From Sipunculus nudus (lineage: Eukaryota > Annelida > Sipuncula > Golfingiida > Sipunculidae): 64,000 nucleotides of DNA. A model generated the notes under the pieces. The model was not told where the DNA came from. It did not search any database and saw only the letters and a list, made by a program, of their open reading frames with translations. A program made the position numbers and the translations under genes. How positions within the stretch are numbered: the stretch's first letter is position 1; every line of letters begins with the position of its first letter. Below are positions 23,907 through 35,565 of the stretch, in pieces. The DNA is taken from NCBI GenBank assembly GCA_026874595.1, contig CM049313.1, forward strand, positions 63,059,659 to 63,123,658. Reading direction: 5' to 3'.

Positions 23907-24175
23907 GAACAGATTGTACAATACAAATGTTACAATGTGATGAACAGAACTTTATTATTTCACTTTTCAAACATTATTATACATACATGTACATGCAACT
24001 AGATGTATATATAGATTAAAGATCATTGCCTTCAAGAATATTGCATTCATTAAAACTTTCTTTTCGGACATGGCTAAAAATTTCATGTTTTGGCTAATAA
24101 ATAACTTGGTTGGCTAATTTTTTTTTCACTTGTCTGGCTAAAAAAAAAAACTGTCCAGAGGAACCCCTGAGTAAC

Positions 24176-26925
24176 CACCATAGTAATCGCACTGCTCAAG
24201 AGGTGGTGCATGTGTAATCTTAACACCAATGTCACCAAATCTCATTTTAACATGTTGAAGCACGCAAGTACTAGCTGAATAAGCCGACCATTACAGAATG
24301 TTGTCTAAATAAAATTGGCAACCAAGCGTGACTATAAATATTAAATATATCTGAGAATACATTTTATAGTCACCACCCTATGCATGTATGCATTTTGGTG
24401 GAACTCTAACCTCTGCATGATCTGTGTCTATAAAGGGAGAAAAACCCATCAATAACTAGAGTATCTCATTTGTTTAAAACAAAATTCTGTTATGATAACA
24501 AGCTAATTGCAAAAATTCCTTGTTTAATTAAGTCTATAACTCTTATACAATGGGACCAGTACACAAAACATTGTCGCCGCTACATATATACATATTAACT
24601 CCTTCTGTCATGGCAGTTATGAGCAATAAGACCTGTGTCTTCTTAGACAAAAATAAACAATAACAAAAGTTAAAATGCACTCACAATTACAAATATGTTG
24701 CAGTTGTATTGAAAATAAGATTCTTTTACCGTGGTGAAGAGGTTTAAATGTCACCTCATCGGTGAAACTGAAAATAAAACTGCCTTTTCTGGAAAATACG
24801 TTCGTATCATGGTCAAATACCATTTATCTCTTTATATGGGGAGGCGACAAAACAGTTGTGCGTTAACTGTGCATGACATTTCTTCAATGCAGGCGGCTAT
24901 AATAAAATGAGATACCCAAGATCATGATGGGTTTTCTCCCTTTTATCAGTTTATTGACATAGAGCGTATGCAGCTTAGAATCCCATCCAAGTGCATTTGT
25001 GGGATGATGAATCAAAGCAATTATAGAATCCTTCCTACACCAGTACCCATACCCCAAGGCCCAATTGCCTGGACAATAACAAAACTCAGTTGTGCCTTGA
25101 CAAGCATGTTTCACTCCTGTAAATGCTTTGGATCTCTTCTCCAGTCATATTATTATCATATATATTTAACATTTAAGTCACCCTTGGTGGCCAGTGGACA
25201 TAGGCAGTGGCATGGAGTATAGGTCAGCTGTGTGGCCTGTGGCGGACCGGAGATCACATTGTGATGAATCACGAACGATGTCACTCAGCAAAATCCAAAA
25301 ATGCAAGACACTGACATCATGATCGACAAAATCACCTGACAAAATATGGCTCAAGAAACGAAAAACAATGGGAACCACACTAATGCTTTGATCATAAATA
25401 TCGTTTATATATATATATATATATATATTTATCATTTTCTGCCTGTCCCTGGCATAGTGAAGCCTGAAGGCGGGGGAATACCAAGGGGCCAACACCCGTA
25501 CGTTGTTGGCGTTTTATTTTTGTGTTGATTGAAACAGCCTTACCTGTCCGTCCACACAGTTACACATGTTGATTTAATCTGTTGTTTAGTCCGGGATTTT
25601 CTGCTGATGACTGATGGGTCTTGTTGTGACGATTCACAACAAATTTTCGGATATCAGCCGCTCCGCTGAAGTTGATATCAGCTGCCACTGCTTGTTTATC
25701 ATTGGTGTAAATATTGGAGGTATATTGTTAAATCTCGGAGATTCCAGAGACGTTCGAGTCGGTTCCTTGAATGGGGATCGGGATATATCAAATGCTGTGG
25801 GTTTTTATGGGTAAATTACTCTTATATATCTTTTATTTAATATCCAAATAAATGTGTCACATATGTTTAAAAATGATAAGAAGGTTTGTTTAAAAGGAAA
25901 ATTTCAAATGAACATTGCCTGCCACATTTTCACATTGTATATTTAGCTTATTTTAAATCTAAAGTATTTTCAGGTTGCAAGTGGGATATACATTTCGAGC
26001 ATATGAATATATTTTATATAAATAAATATACCTATGCTTAAGTATAAGGTCCAACAATGTATGAGCATTGCTTCAGTTTGCGGCAGTCTGCAAACCTAAC
26101 GTGGATTTTTAATTATCTGAAGACGTTGCATTGGAGAAGAAAGGAGGTTATTAAACACGACACATTTTGTGTCACAAAATATTTTTCTTTATTATAATAT
26201 TTAACCCATTAAACACAACCACATAAGCAGCTATTATTTTTATCCGACCATTGGCCCCTAGCTATGGGTGGTCATTATATACTTGCATCATGACTCACAT
26301 GCCCAATCAGTTTATTTGAAAAAAAAATAATAAGTCTCAGATCTAAAACCAGATCGTATCATGCTATAATACAGCAATGACATAATGTAACTAACCACTC
26401 TACCGTACCAGGATGTTTCCCCGGAAGTATATTTTTTGCAACAGAGATTATATGATAATAAACTAAACAAATGTGAGGAAATAAGATCATAATACAAAAT
26501 ATAATAACATTTGCTTCACCACAGATTGTGTCACAATTAGGGTTTATCATACAGTTAATTGGGTTCATTTAGCAATAATTATCTGACACACAGTGCATGG
26601 AGTTTTTAAAACGTTCCTCTGTTGACTCGGATAGGTTTATTTATCCAGTCCAGGTACATTTATCCAGGGACACTACTAACCATGGTGTCAAATTGACTGT
26701 CAAGTTTAAGATTTAAAATGTAGGAGTTTCCTGTTATATTAAACAGGCCCGATCAAAATATGGTGAAGGTTTTAGTGTTAGCCCAGACGTCCAAAATCAC
26801 AATTGTGGTTTGAGCAATGGTAGATCAAATTCATTAATCACCTCAATTTGACTTGATCTGTACTAAACTAGGCCACCCAACAATGTTTGAGTCCTAAATT
26901 GATCTACAAACGACATTAGCAGAGG
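24176..26925. other. No supported gene
   Basis: A (TA)n run at about 25,405-25,430. A moderately CpG-rich patch at 25,560-25,810 contains an open frame ending near a 'atgggtaaat' donor-like site, but I recognise no domain. The rest is AT-rich. Confidence 0.4.
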
Positions 26926-26929
26926 CGCG

Positions 26930-27065
26930 GACCGGACCGGACCAATACCCCCCCCCCCCCCCCCCCCGGTAGTCCAAACAGCGTGAGAGTGGTGTGGTCC
27001 TGGTCCGGTCCAGCTATATGGGCGGTCCGGTAGGCTATACTGAGGGTGCAAGGGTCCAAGCGGTC
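26930..27065. repeat. GGACC-rich patch with C tract
   Basis: 'ggaccggaccggacc' at 26,930, a run of about 22 C's at 26,948-26,969, then 'ggtccggtcc' and 'ggcggtccggt' in the opposite orientation. It is probably a small inverted-repeat element whose ends I cannot fix. The frames through it are low complexity. Confidence 0.4.
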
Positions 27066-28650
27066 CATATATTTAATACATGTATAGCTAGCGCCGGTAA
27101 TAGCAATACGAGAATTAATTTGAAGAAATTTCATCAAATAGTTATTAAGTCCAACTTCTTTCAAAGAATTAACAGCAAAGACAAAAAATGCATACTATGG
27201 ATTCAATATTTTCAATGTTAAATAATTTTTTTATGAAATAAAACATTTAATGCATTTAAGACACTATACATTCTCATGCATATATTTTCGCCGTTTTACT
27301 CCCAGTCTTTCCTTGTCGTTACTGATTAATATACCTACACATTATGAGAGCTTACACATTTTTATGCGTCTTCTTCATTTAAGTATTTAAATGGGCGCCA
27401 GAAAAGTCCAAGCAGAGGGATTGAAACACAGATTTTGCCCGTCGTTTTCGTACATTAATTGCGGCCTTGGAATCTTTCTTTGAGAAATAAACATCTTGTT
27501 CATAATAAGGGTTAGATTATCAGTTTATTATCAACCAAATTAAATTAATTAATTTATAGTACAGGCATTTAATTCAATTAAGAATAGGTGAATATATATA
27601 TATATATCTTTTTTTATATAATATGTAAAGAGTAAGTGTGGCGCCTTTAAGATAGACTCATTTATTATCACACTCGTTGTAAGCTTTCAATTAAAAGCAT
27701 AGCATAGCAAAGCATAGGCTTTTGTCTTTACACACACTTCGAATGCAGACTTATACGGCTATACTATCAATTACATATATACAAAGAGAGAGACAGACAG
27801 ACAGACATACGCCATGTTGAACCTAAGTATTTAAGTTCCGCTATCCACAGATACAATGCAGTTGACGTAGTCCTGTGGCATTACTAGAATATATAACTGT
27901 TAATTCAGTCTGGAGCTCACTATGAAAATAAGCAAATAAAAAGATTATATAGTGCTGTCGATCGAGATTTTCTCCGAAATATACAGTGGGTCCTCTGCGA
28001 TTTTCTGTAGTCAACCCACCTGATCATTTCATCTTCCCAGAGCGCGAGCCACCAAAACCATGCAAGCATGCCGCGTTGTATTGCCCATTAGGTTTTCTAT
28101 AAACGTCTCACGAAGAACACTGCATCTCCTTTAACTTGACTGTATAAAACACGTTACACATGAGCCATCCCCGTTGCATGTAGTTCTGCAATATTAGCCA
28201 GGTGGCGTGACTTGTGACAGTCCGCCAGGAAGGAACATTCATGGCAAGGCATGCGCGGGGATCAATCACATGGCTGCTGGGGTATTTCTACAAAACATGT
28301 CGCACTTCATGTCCCGAAACTATATTTGTTACTGAGAAATGGCATGAATTACCATTCAAATTGCTGCTAAAGCTATAACCATCATCATGAGATAAAAATA
28401 ACTTCAAAAGTTAAATCGGGGCAGAATTACGTATACAGAAAAAAAGCTGCAAATGTTACAATACCCTTAAATTTCCGTTCTCCCTTTCTCTTGGATGTTA
28501 AATTCAAAACAGCGTTATTCTGTAACCACTTTTACCTTTTATGTAGATTTTGCTTTCCACGTGCTCACTGTGTATAGATGATATTTTTGCCTGATTTTTT
28601 CAAACCGTTTTGTTTTTAATACCTAAATTTGGATATAAAAAGTATGTCCC
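27066..28650. other. No supported gene
   Basis: A (TA)n run near 27,594-27,606 and (AGAC)n at 27,785-27,808. GC rises slightly at 28,000-28,300. I found no coding exon that I can support. Confidence 0.4.
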
Positions 28651-28654
28651 CCAA

Positions 28655-29395
28655 GAAATACTCGGCACCGTTACCTGACCTTTTGACCTCGCATCACGTG
28701 AACAGAAACCACTTTGCTGCTGCAGGGAGCAGCGTTTATTAGAGTTCAGGAAATTTTGTACACATAATTAAACCATAATCAAATTGAGTAACTCTCATAT
28801 CAGTGTTGTCTGTTAATCATTAAAGGGTTAAAAATCACCGTATGTTTATTTAGACTCGACACCGTTACACTTGCAAAAAAATTAACCGTCACACATAACT
28901 CCTGAAAAATGGCTTCCTCTTGTTGCTCATGAAGTTATAACTCGTGCTGCCCTCTTAGGGACGGTATATGGAAGGGTTTTTTTTCTTGCATCTGACGTAT
29001 AGGTGAAAAAATATCTCAGCACCGTTACCACTCGAAACCGTTCCCTGCATGAAAAATAACGGTGTATTTTGGATACAAAATAATTAATAAGGTATTTTGA
29101 ATCAAATTCTGAAGGTAGATGTACCAAAGTACTTTGTCAGGAAAATCCCAAGCTGCAGATGCATCTCATTTGAAGCAAAAAAGAAATAAAAACAATTCTT
29201 TTAATTCCAAAAGTTAAAAAAAAGCAAATAAGTTCTTTTTACACATCTTTCTGTTAAATTTATAACTATAAATCATGTTTTGATTTTATCAAAGGCTATT
29301 AATTTAATCTTATCGAAAAATCACAAAAAAATCAAGTGAAAACAATTTCTGAAATGTGTAAGTGAGATTTTACTTCGTGTAACGGTGTCGAGATA
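28655..29395. repeat. Cluster of CACCGTTAC motifs
   Basis: 'ctcggcaccgttac' (28,661), 'ctcgacaccgttacac' (28,855), 'ctcagcaccgttac' (29,015) and an inverted exact copy of the 16-mer at 29,377-29,392. Related 'aaccgt' pieces lie between. I do not recognise the family. Confidence 0.5.
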
Positions 29396-29929
29396 AAGGT
29401 TCATATTTTTCCCTTAACTGGACTATTAAAAAAAGGACACTGAAAAGTGCACTACTTTTATTAGTCTATAATTCTAAAAGTATTTTTATACAAATTAGGT
29501 TTGAATATATATATATCAAAATCAAGCTTTAAAAAAATCGCGAAGAAAACCCTTGAAATGCGACGCTTTCTATAGAAATACCCATTGGCGAAGGGGCCAC
29601 GATTTTGGATTTGGAGTTAGCGCAAAATGGCTTATAATACAGGCCTGTCAGTATATTTAATAAATGAGGAAGGAAATATAATCTGATTAACCATAGCTAC
29701 CCCAATACCCGTCGAACTTCATTGAAGGAGAATAATCGTATAGGCCCACATTAAATTAGACAGGCTCGATCCCTCGGCTATATAAACAAGAGCAAAGTTT
29801 ATCTGTGAAACAGATTTAGTATTTCCCCCGCCTGATGTGGGAATATTTAGAAAAAAAAAATGTGAATGCATGTATAAAATTTGAGATGGGCCAATATCAC
29901 ACAGCTAGATTACCTCTGTAAACTTGAAA
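29396..29929. other. No supported gene
   Basis: AT-rich sequence without a supportable coding frame. Confidence 0.4.
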
Positions 29930-30540
29930 ACTGCATGAAGGTCATCCATTTTCGAACCTGACCTGGCTATTCATGAGTTACGTAAACGCTGCAAGTTTGG
30001 TGACTGTGCCTTATTCTTTTCGAGTTATTGCGTTAACATCATTTCAGCATTATCGCCGCTGTGACCTTGGAAAATATGTCAAGGTCATCCATTTTTAACT
30101 TGACCTAGCCCTTGATAAGATCCATCAATGCTGCAAGTTTGGTGACTGTACCTCTAATTTTGTTTGAGTTATTATCGCTGCTGTTACCTTAAAAAAATGC
30201 GTCAATGTCATCCATGTTCGGACTTGACTAGCTGGCCTTGATAATATGCACGAGTGCTGCAGTTTTGGTGACTGTACTCAAATTCTTTTCGAGTTATTGC
30301 GTTAACATCATTTCAGCATTATCGCCGCTGTGACCTAAGAAATTGCGTCAAGGTCATTTATTTTTTAACTTGACATGGCCCTTGATAAGGTGCATCAATG
30401 CTGATAGTTTGTCGATTGTAAAATTCTTGAGTTCTCGCTTAAACATTGGTGTGACGGACGGATAGACGCACGGTCGCTCACCATTTCTATGTCCACCGCC
30501 GAAGGCGCCTTCGGCGACGGCGGGAAACAATTAATGACCT
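29930..30540 (+). mobile_element. Pearl-like element with palindromic GC-rich end
   Basis: Four units carry 'aaggtcatccattttt', 'aacttgacctggcc', 'gctgcaagtttggtgactgt' and 'cattatcgccgctgtgacct' (about 29,938, 30,078, 30,205, 30,350). They are followed by 'gacggacggatagacg' and a perfect 20-bp palindrome, CGCCGAAGGCGCCTTCGGCG (30,497-30,516). This is another core-plus-microsatellite-plus-palindrome layout. Confidence 0.6.
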
Positions 30541-30549
30541 ATTATAAGG

Positions 30550-30720
30550 CCAACCAAAAAAGTGTGGTTCTCGGGCACTTTATGTTTCGATTAAAAAGTT
30601 ATATGATCAGGGGAAAGCATTTTTCTTTTTCAAAACAGGTAAAAGCACTACATACAAAAGGAAATCTTATCAATAATGTATTATCTTCTTGAAAGATGAA
30701 AATCCAAATAATTTTTTATG
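30550..30720 (-). repeat. Dispersed repeat family R1, inverted partial copy
   Basis: 'ggttctcgggcactttatgt' and 'ggggaaagcatttttctttt' here, with 'aaaggaaatcttatcaa', correspond to R1 blocks seen at 1800-2060 and 6100-6375, partly in reverse complement. Confidence 0.45.
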
Positions 30721-30762
30721 CGGCGGGGGGGGGGGGGGGGGATGCGGGGTTTAAATTGACGC

Positions 30763-30885
30763 GGGCGGTCCCTGAAAACCATACCTTTTTTGGTTTTAAT
30801 AGCAAAAATTTTCAAAGGACTGCCCGCAAGTGGCAATAAATTTACAGGAGGTGCCCGTAAGGATAGGTTCCATTGTAGCTGACAT
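30763..30885 (-). mobile_element. Fragment of the small pogo-like element family
   Basis: 'aaaggactgcccgcaagtgg' and 'aggaggtgcccgtaaggata' followed by 'ggttccattgta' match the right half of the elements at 54,817-54,995 and 56,141-56,314. The left terminus is missing. Confidence 0.55.
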
Positions 30886-30917
30886 TATACTTTTAGCCTA
30901 TGTGTGAGCTCGTGGAT

Positions 30918-30960
30918 GGGGGGGGGGGGGGGGGGGGGGGTGGGGGGGGGGGGGGGGGGT

Positions 30961-31002
<42 letters not shown>

Positions 31003-31019
31003 GGGGGGGGGGGGGGGGT
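30918..31019 (+). repeat. Long poly-G tract (~100 bp)
   Basis: About 100 bases of G interrupted only by single T's (for example 30,941, 30,960, 31,002). The two Gly-rich open frames across it are artefacts of the tract. Base-call errors or collapse are likely here. Confidence 0.9.
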
Positions 31020-31171
31020 ATGCAAACGATTCATTTTTTTGCATATTTCAGACCACCGTACGTCAGGGTTGAAATGTCTTGGGGGGGGGGGGATTTATTT
31101 CATTTATTCAAGGAGGGAATGAATGGTCTGGAGCGATTTTTACAAAAAAGGATAAGACATCAGAGCACTTA

Positions 31172-31910
31172 ATTGCTTATTTATAAAACTCGCAGTTCCA
31201 AACATTGGTGATTGCCTAATGTATGGTATATTTTAACGTGCAGTTGACGCCTATTTATGCATTTATAGATGTAAAATGTGTAGTTGTAATAATAGATTAG
31301 TGCAGTTCTAATGTTCAAAGTTTTGTCACAGACTCGCTTTTATCTAAAATCGAGTTAATATAGGTCATTGTATAGGATATAGGCCTACATCATATAATTG
31401 TCTCTAGTATGCATGAGTTTGCACAATATGTGATTTTTTTGTAAACATGTATAATTTGTCTTATATATATATATATATGGCCTATACCTCATATTATGCT
31501 AAGAAGGATTTTGAACGCTTTCATGCAAGTTTCTGAATTTCTAACATTTTCTTAAAAAAATACGCTGATGCCTTGACCGAATTTAATTATCACTGAAAGT
31601 GCATGATTGCAGTGTTCTATAAGAAAAGGACAGATAAGGCATATTTTATGAGTAATTTCTAGTAAGTTTTAACTATGGTGGAAACCAATATCTTTTATGG
31701 ACAGGGGTGCATGTTTTTTATGCCTATGTGAGATCATTAGCTTGATGGGTTGGGCACGCGTACGAAGCGCTAGGACAGTTCAAAGAACATTATTTAAATG
31801 TATCTATGGATCACTATATGGTGAAGACACTAAAGGGATTTATTGTAAGTTAATAAATATAAAGCATGTCGGCAGTTGACTGGCATACGTATTGACAAAA
31901 TACAGGACCC

Positions 31911-31941
<31 letters not shown>

Positions 31942-32353
31942 AAAGGCCCTGTATTTATTTGTGCGTATCCGAAGAGAAAGACTATTGCGCTGGACTACTC
32001 TCAGTATATAATGAGTTCTTATATTATCCATTCATATAAATCTTTCTGAACCTTATATTTATTAGTCTTCCCAAATAGGTGTGGCCAGTTTCACTTACTC
32101 GGGGGGGGGGGGATTTCAGTATAGGAGAAGGGGTATATATCTCTCCCCCCCCACCACACACACACACTCTTTGGCAAGGAGATGGGCGTGGGGTGGTTAA
32201 TGTAATCACCCCTCCCGCTATGCAAAGAATAATATTTATATATTGCAAATAAAATATATAAATAATTTTAATAATATACTTCCATTAATGAGTTTACCGT
32301 ATGAAATATTATATCTAAACCTGGTGTTGAATTAACTTACACTGAAAACATAA
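31172..32353. other. No supported gene; homopolymer tracts
   Basis: A C tract of about 26 joined to an A tract at 31,907-31,943 and a G12 at 32,101. No coding exon supported. Confidence 0.4.
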
Positions 32354-32355
32354 TA

Positions 32356-33436
32356 CAGTCGAGCCCACTTTGTGTCATATCGGTTAATAGAAAATCCCGT
32401 TTCAGTACATAAATCAGAAAACCCCAAACCATTTCCTATATATATAATGGTAAATCTGACCGGTTAATATCATGGGATATTGTCATTATACCGTTTATTA
32501 TCATGCTTGGAACCCTTGGCAGTGATACCAGTTCGCAGTTAATATCACATCAAAAGCTGACACGGCGATCAACGAGGCCAAGAGACTGTAATCGGTCAGG
32601 CGTATCAAACGATCACATCTCCCACCTGTGTGCGGCCCACTTCCCGTCACTTGGCTAATTAAAGTCTTAAGATAACACTGTAATCCAGATCATTGCGTTT
32701 CTTTGTACGTTAGCAAGGGCGATGTTGGCGATCACATGTCATACATAATGATCTCCTGGCCTTTGCAACGCCGTGGTTTACACCTCAGTGACGTTGTGCT
32801 GAGATGATATGAAGCTCGAGCGGTAAACGTTGCTTACCACTTGAAATCCCCTTTAAGGGTCCACGAAAAGCTGGAGGTTTTGTGAGCACTTGAAACACCC
32901 GCTCCAAAATCTCAATCGCTGCGAAACGTGAGAATGTTGACAATGGCATGATGATGTCCGCTCCTCAATCAGTTCTATCATAAAGACGATCATGGAAGTT
33001 TGAGTCATTAACAGGATATCCGGAAAATAAGGCGCAATAGTCGGGGAAGGAATTATCTAGTCAAAGAGTTTGCCTACGCATAACGTTATAACTAAGCCGC
33101 ATATTTCCAAACATTTGACCTCATGACCCAAACGCTTCGTCTCTTTCTGTTGGCGAGTCCGATTTTTGTCAGTTATTGCGGCATGTGGCAAAAAACTTAC
33201 AGGAAATAAATTGTTAGGTGCGCATAAACGTAATTTAATATGCCGGTGTGCAATAAAAATATTCATAAACGTGTCTGTTTCATTCTTATTGACGATTTAT
33301 TAAATTTCATTTGAGACATAACTCTGCTTGTATGACTCAATAGGACATCAATGTTGAAGCCTGCATAATGTCACATCCCGGTTATTATCATAATTTACAC
33401 ATGCACCACCGATATGAAAATAAGCGGGCTTGACTG
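32356..33436. mobile_element. 1.08-kb pogo/mariner-like inverted-repeat element
   Basis: Left terminus CAGTCGAGCCCACTT and right terminus (inverse) CAGTCAAGCCCGCTT, each followed inward by 'tcatatcgg', flanked by TA on both sides (32,354-32,355; 33,437-33,438). The CAGTC-rich termini and TA duplication are those of pogo/Tigger-type elements. No transposase-like frame remains inside, so it is non-autonomous. 'gttaatatcat' pieces recur internally. Confidence 0.75.
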
Positions 33437-33439
33437 TAC

Positions 33440-34949
33440 CTAATTTTCTCAAACCTGATAATAAAATAAAATTTAATTTTAAATGTGATTCAGTAAATTT
33501 ATTTGAAATGTGTCATACAGACGCTAAAAAGTTATACATATGTAGCTGTCGGTATGCGCAACAAATTTAATCGATTATGGAGTTAACTATATATGTCTGT
33601 TAAACCTATAACATTGTGTGTGTCATAGGTTGCCTGCTTGTCGTCTTAAGGTTTTTTTTTTTTTTTTTTGCTATGGTGATCACTTGTTAGTAAAAGTTTA
33701 GTAAACCATTTTCACGTTCAGGTCAAGTGAACCAGCATTGAAACCAGATCATTCGAGTTACACTGATAAATTTTGATTTGATATTTGAGATAGTGTTATC
33801 ATTTAAGATATAACCAAGGAGCTTATATATCAGCTCCTTAATATAAAGAGCACATATTTCTTAATCCTAATAACCGATATATATCTCGATATTTAGTGCC
33901 ATTCCTCACCAGCAGGTGTCGCTACTGTGATGGGGAAAACAGTCTCTTGAGTAGACCTGCAAAAGGTCGAGGAATAATATTTTTTTTTTTATTTAGTTTT
34001 TTTGTATCACGTTTATTAATGTTCAATGATCATTTTATAATCCATGTATTGGCTCCTTCTGTCGGGTGCAAATAGTTTACTTTCTTTCTCCAGGGGCCCC
34101 ACTTTTACTAAGGGGTAAGGACTGCAGGGTTTCCACTGATATAAATATGCATGAGCTGGCAGCCCTACATGTGTTTGCCCCAGGGAGTTTGGTCTCAGTC
34201 TATACATACACTTGTACACAGTCACATTTTGTATGGTGGTCCATTTTCACAAAATATCAGGGTTTCTGACAAAAAGGTAATACCGCTTAAAGCTAAAGTG
34301 CATGTTCTATATATCAACAACAGAAAGCTAAAAATATGCCCTTTCTAGTGCCGCGGCTGCTTTTTGCAAGTTGCAAAATTTAGAGTCAACAGGAGGACAT
34401 GAATGTGCCCTGTGACATGTTGATCAGCTACAAACCTACACTAACCTTTATCAGCACACAAATGCTGCAGTAACCACATAATACCATATTATTTGTTGGA
34501 CTACATGTATTGGCTATGTTTTAAAGCTATATCTGCTGAACTCTTAGTCATTTAAAGAAAAAGCTTCTACCCAACAAGCCCTACACGGTACTAATGCTGT
34601 TCCCTTTAATTTTCGAAAATAACATGAATTTATCAAAGTCTTGCTATAGAGGGCTTAAAAGTCAGAATAATGCTTAGAATGTTTCATTACACAATTCTCA
34701 AAAGTTGTTCTTTGAGGAAAAGTAAACATTAAATACTGTAGCTAATTGCTTGTTTTATACCATCTGTCTCAATTTCGGTGAATGCTTTGAAACACAACCG
34801 ATTTTTGATAAAATTGAAGAGAGGTTTGCGGTTACTTTGCCCAATAATTTCAACCAGTCAAGTAATTTTCGCTTTGGAAGTCCATCACACACATGCTCAT
34901 AAATTAAGCTATAATTTGGTTTATCATATGCCCTTCTACCTGTCATACA
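33440..34949. other. No supported gene
   Basis: T tract at 33,652-33,668. Overlapping frames of about 65 codons at 34,060-34,350 have no domain or splice support. Confidence 0.4.
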
Positions 34950-35215
34950 AGTGTAACAAGGCCTACAGGCCTAATGCAAACCTGTGCAATGGGTTATACG
35001 TACACCAGGTAAGATGCATCAATGCTGGACCATTACTTTTCAAGTACATGTGTGACATGTATATATGAACGGAGCAAGTACTAAACATTTTGAACAAAAA
35101 CAAATTACACAAACATCACTGCAGTAAATCTAGTGAATCTAGGATAGAGCTGTGGAGGGATACAAGGGCCCAAGGACCCAGTGCTCACCTGTAAACATTT
35201 GCATTTATAAAAAAA
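34950..35215 (+). repeat. Dispersed repeat family R2, copy 2
   Basis: It matches 8745-8960: 'aacaaggcctacagg', 'acctgtgcaatggg', 'caagtactaaacattttgaa', 'acacaaacatcactgc', ending near 'agggcccaaggaccca' and 'gctcacctg'. The end is a decayed form of the GACCC..GGGTC start signature. Confidence 0.6.
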
Positions 35216-35517
35216 AACATTCATTTTCATGTGCCGTAAACACCACTGAATTAAATATTGACATATAAATACAATATTTTTCAGAACAATCTAGAAAGAA
35301 ATTCATTTGCATGAATTTAATTAGATAGTGACATAAAAGGTCAAGGACACACACAGGTTATGAGCCATTTGTTAAATGGGCCTGGTCCTCTATTCCTTAT
35401 TTAAGGTTTCATCTGACACTACACTTGCATTAGAAAAGAATACGCATGTGGAAATGAGTATTTATTTCATTAATGATCTGATGTTTTCATTGGGTACTCT
35501 TTGATATCCATTAAAGA

Positions 35518-35565
35518 AACTAGAATACGGGTAGTCGACAAGCAACTACATGTATCTGCCGAAAT
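35518..35565 (+). repeat. Solo left end of the 4.8-kb pearl-like family
   Basis: 'aaactagaatacgggtagtc', 'gacaagcaactac' and 'tgtatctgcc' match 4827-4870. No core repeats follow. Confidence 0.7.

Larger units (their letters stand above)
19666..24169 (+). mobile_element. Complete autonomous-looking hAT transposon (4.5 kb)
   Basis: The termini are inverted repeats: CAGGGGTTCCGCTGG on the left and, read inward, CAGGGGTTCCTCTGG on the right. They are flanked by a perfect AGTAAC direct repeat (19,660-19,665; 24,170-24,175). An alternative reading takes the ends as AGGGG with an 8-bp duplication matching at 7 of 8 positions; 8 bp is the usual hAT length. Both subterminal regions carry repeated TTAGCCA/TGGCTAA and TGGCGAA motifs, likely transposase-binding sites. 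The element holds one spliced transposase gene without any stop or frameshift and could be recently active. Confidence 0.85.

Noticed and set aside
30900-31172. Gly-rich proteins
   Set aside because: They are translations of the poly-G tract.
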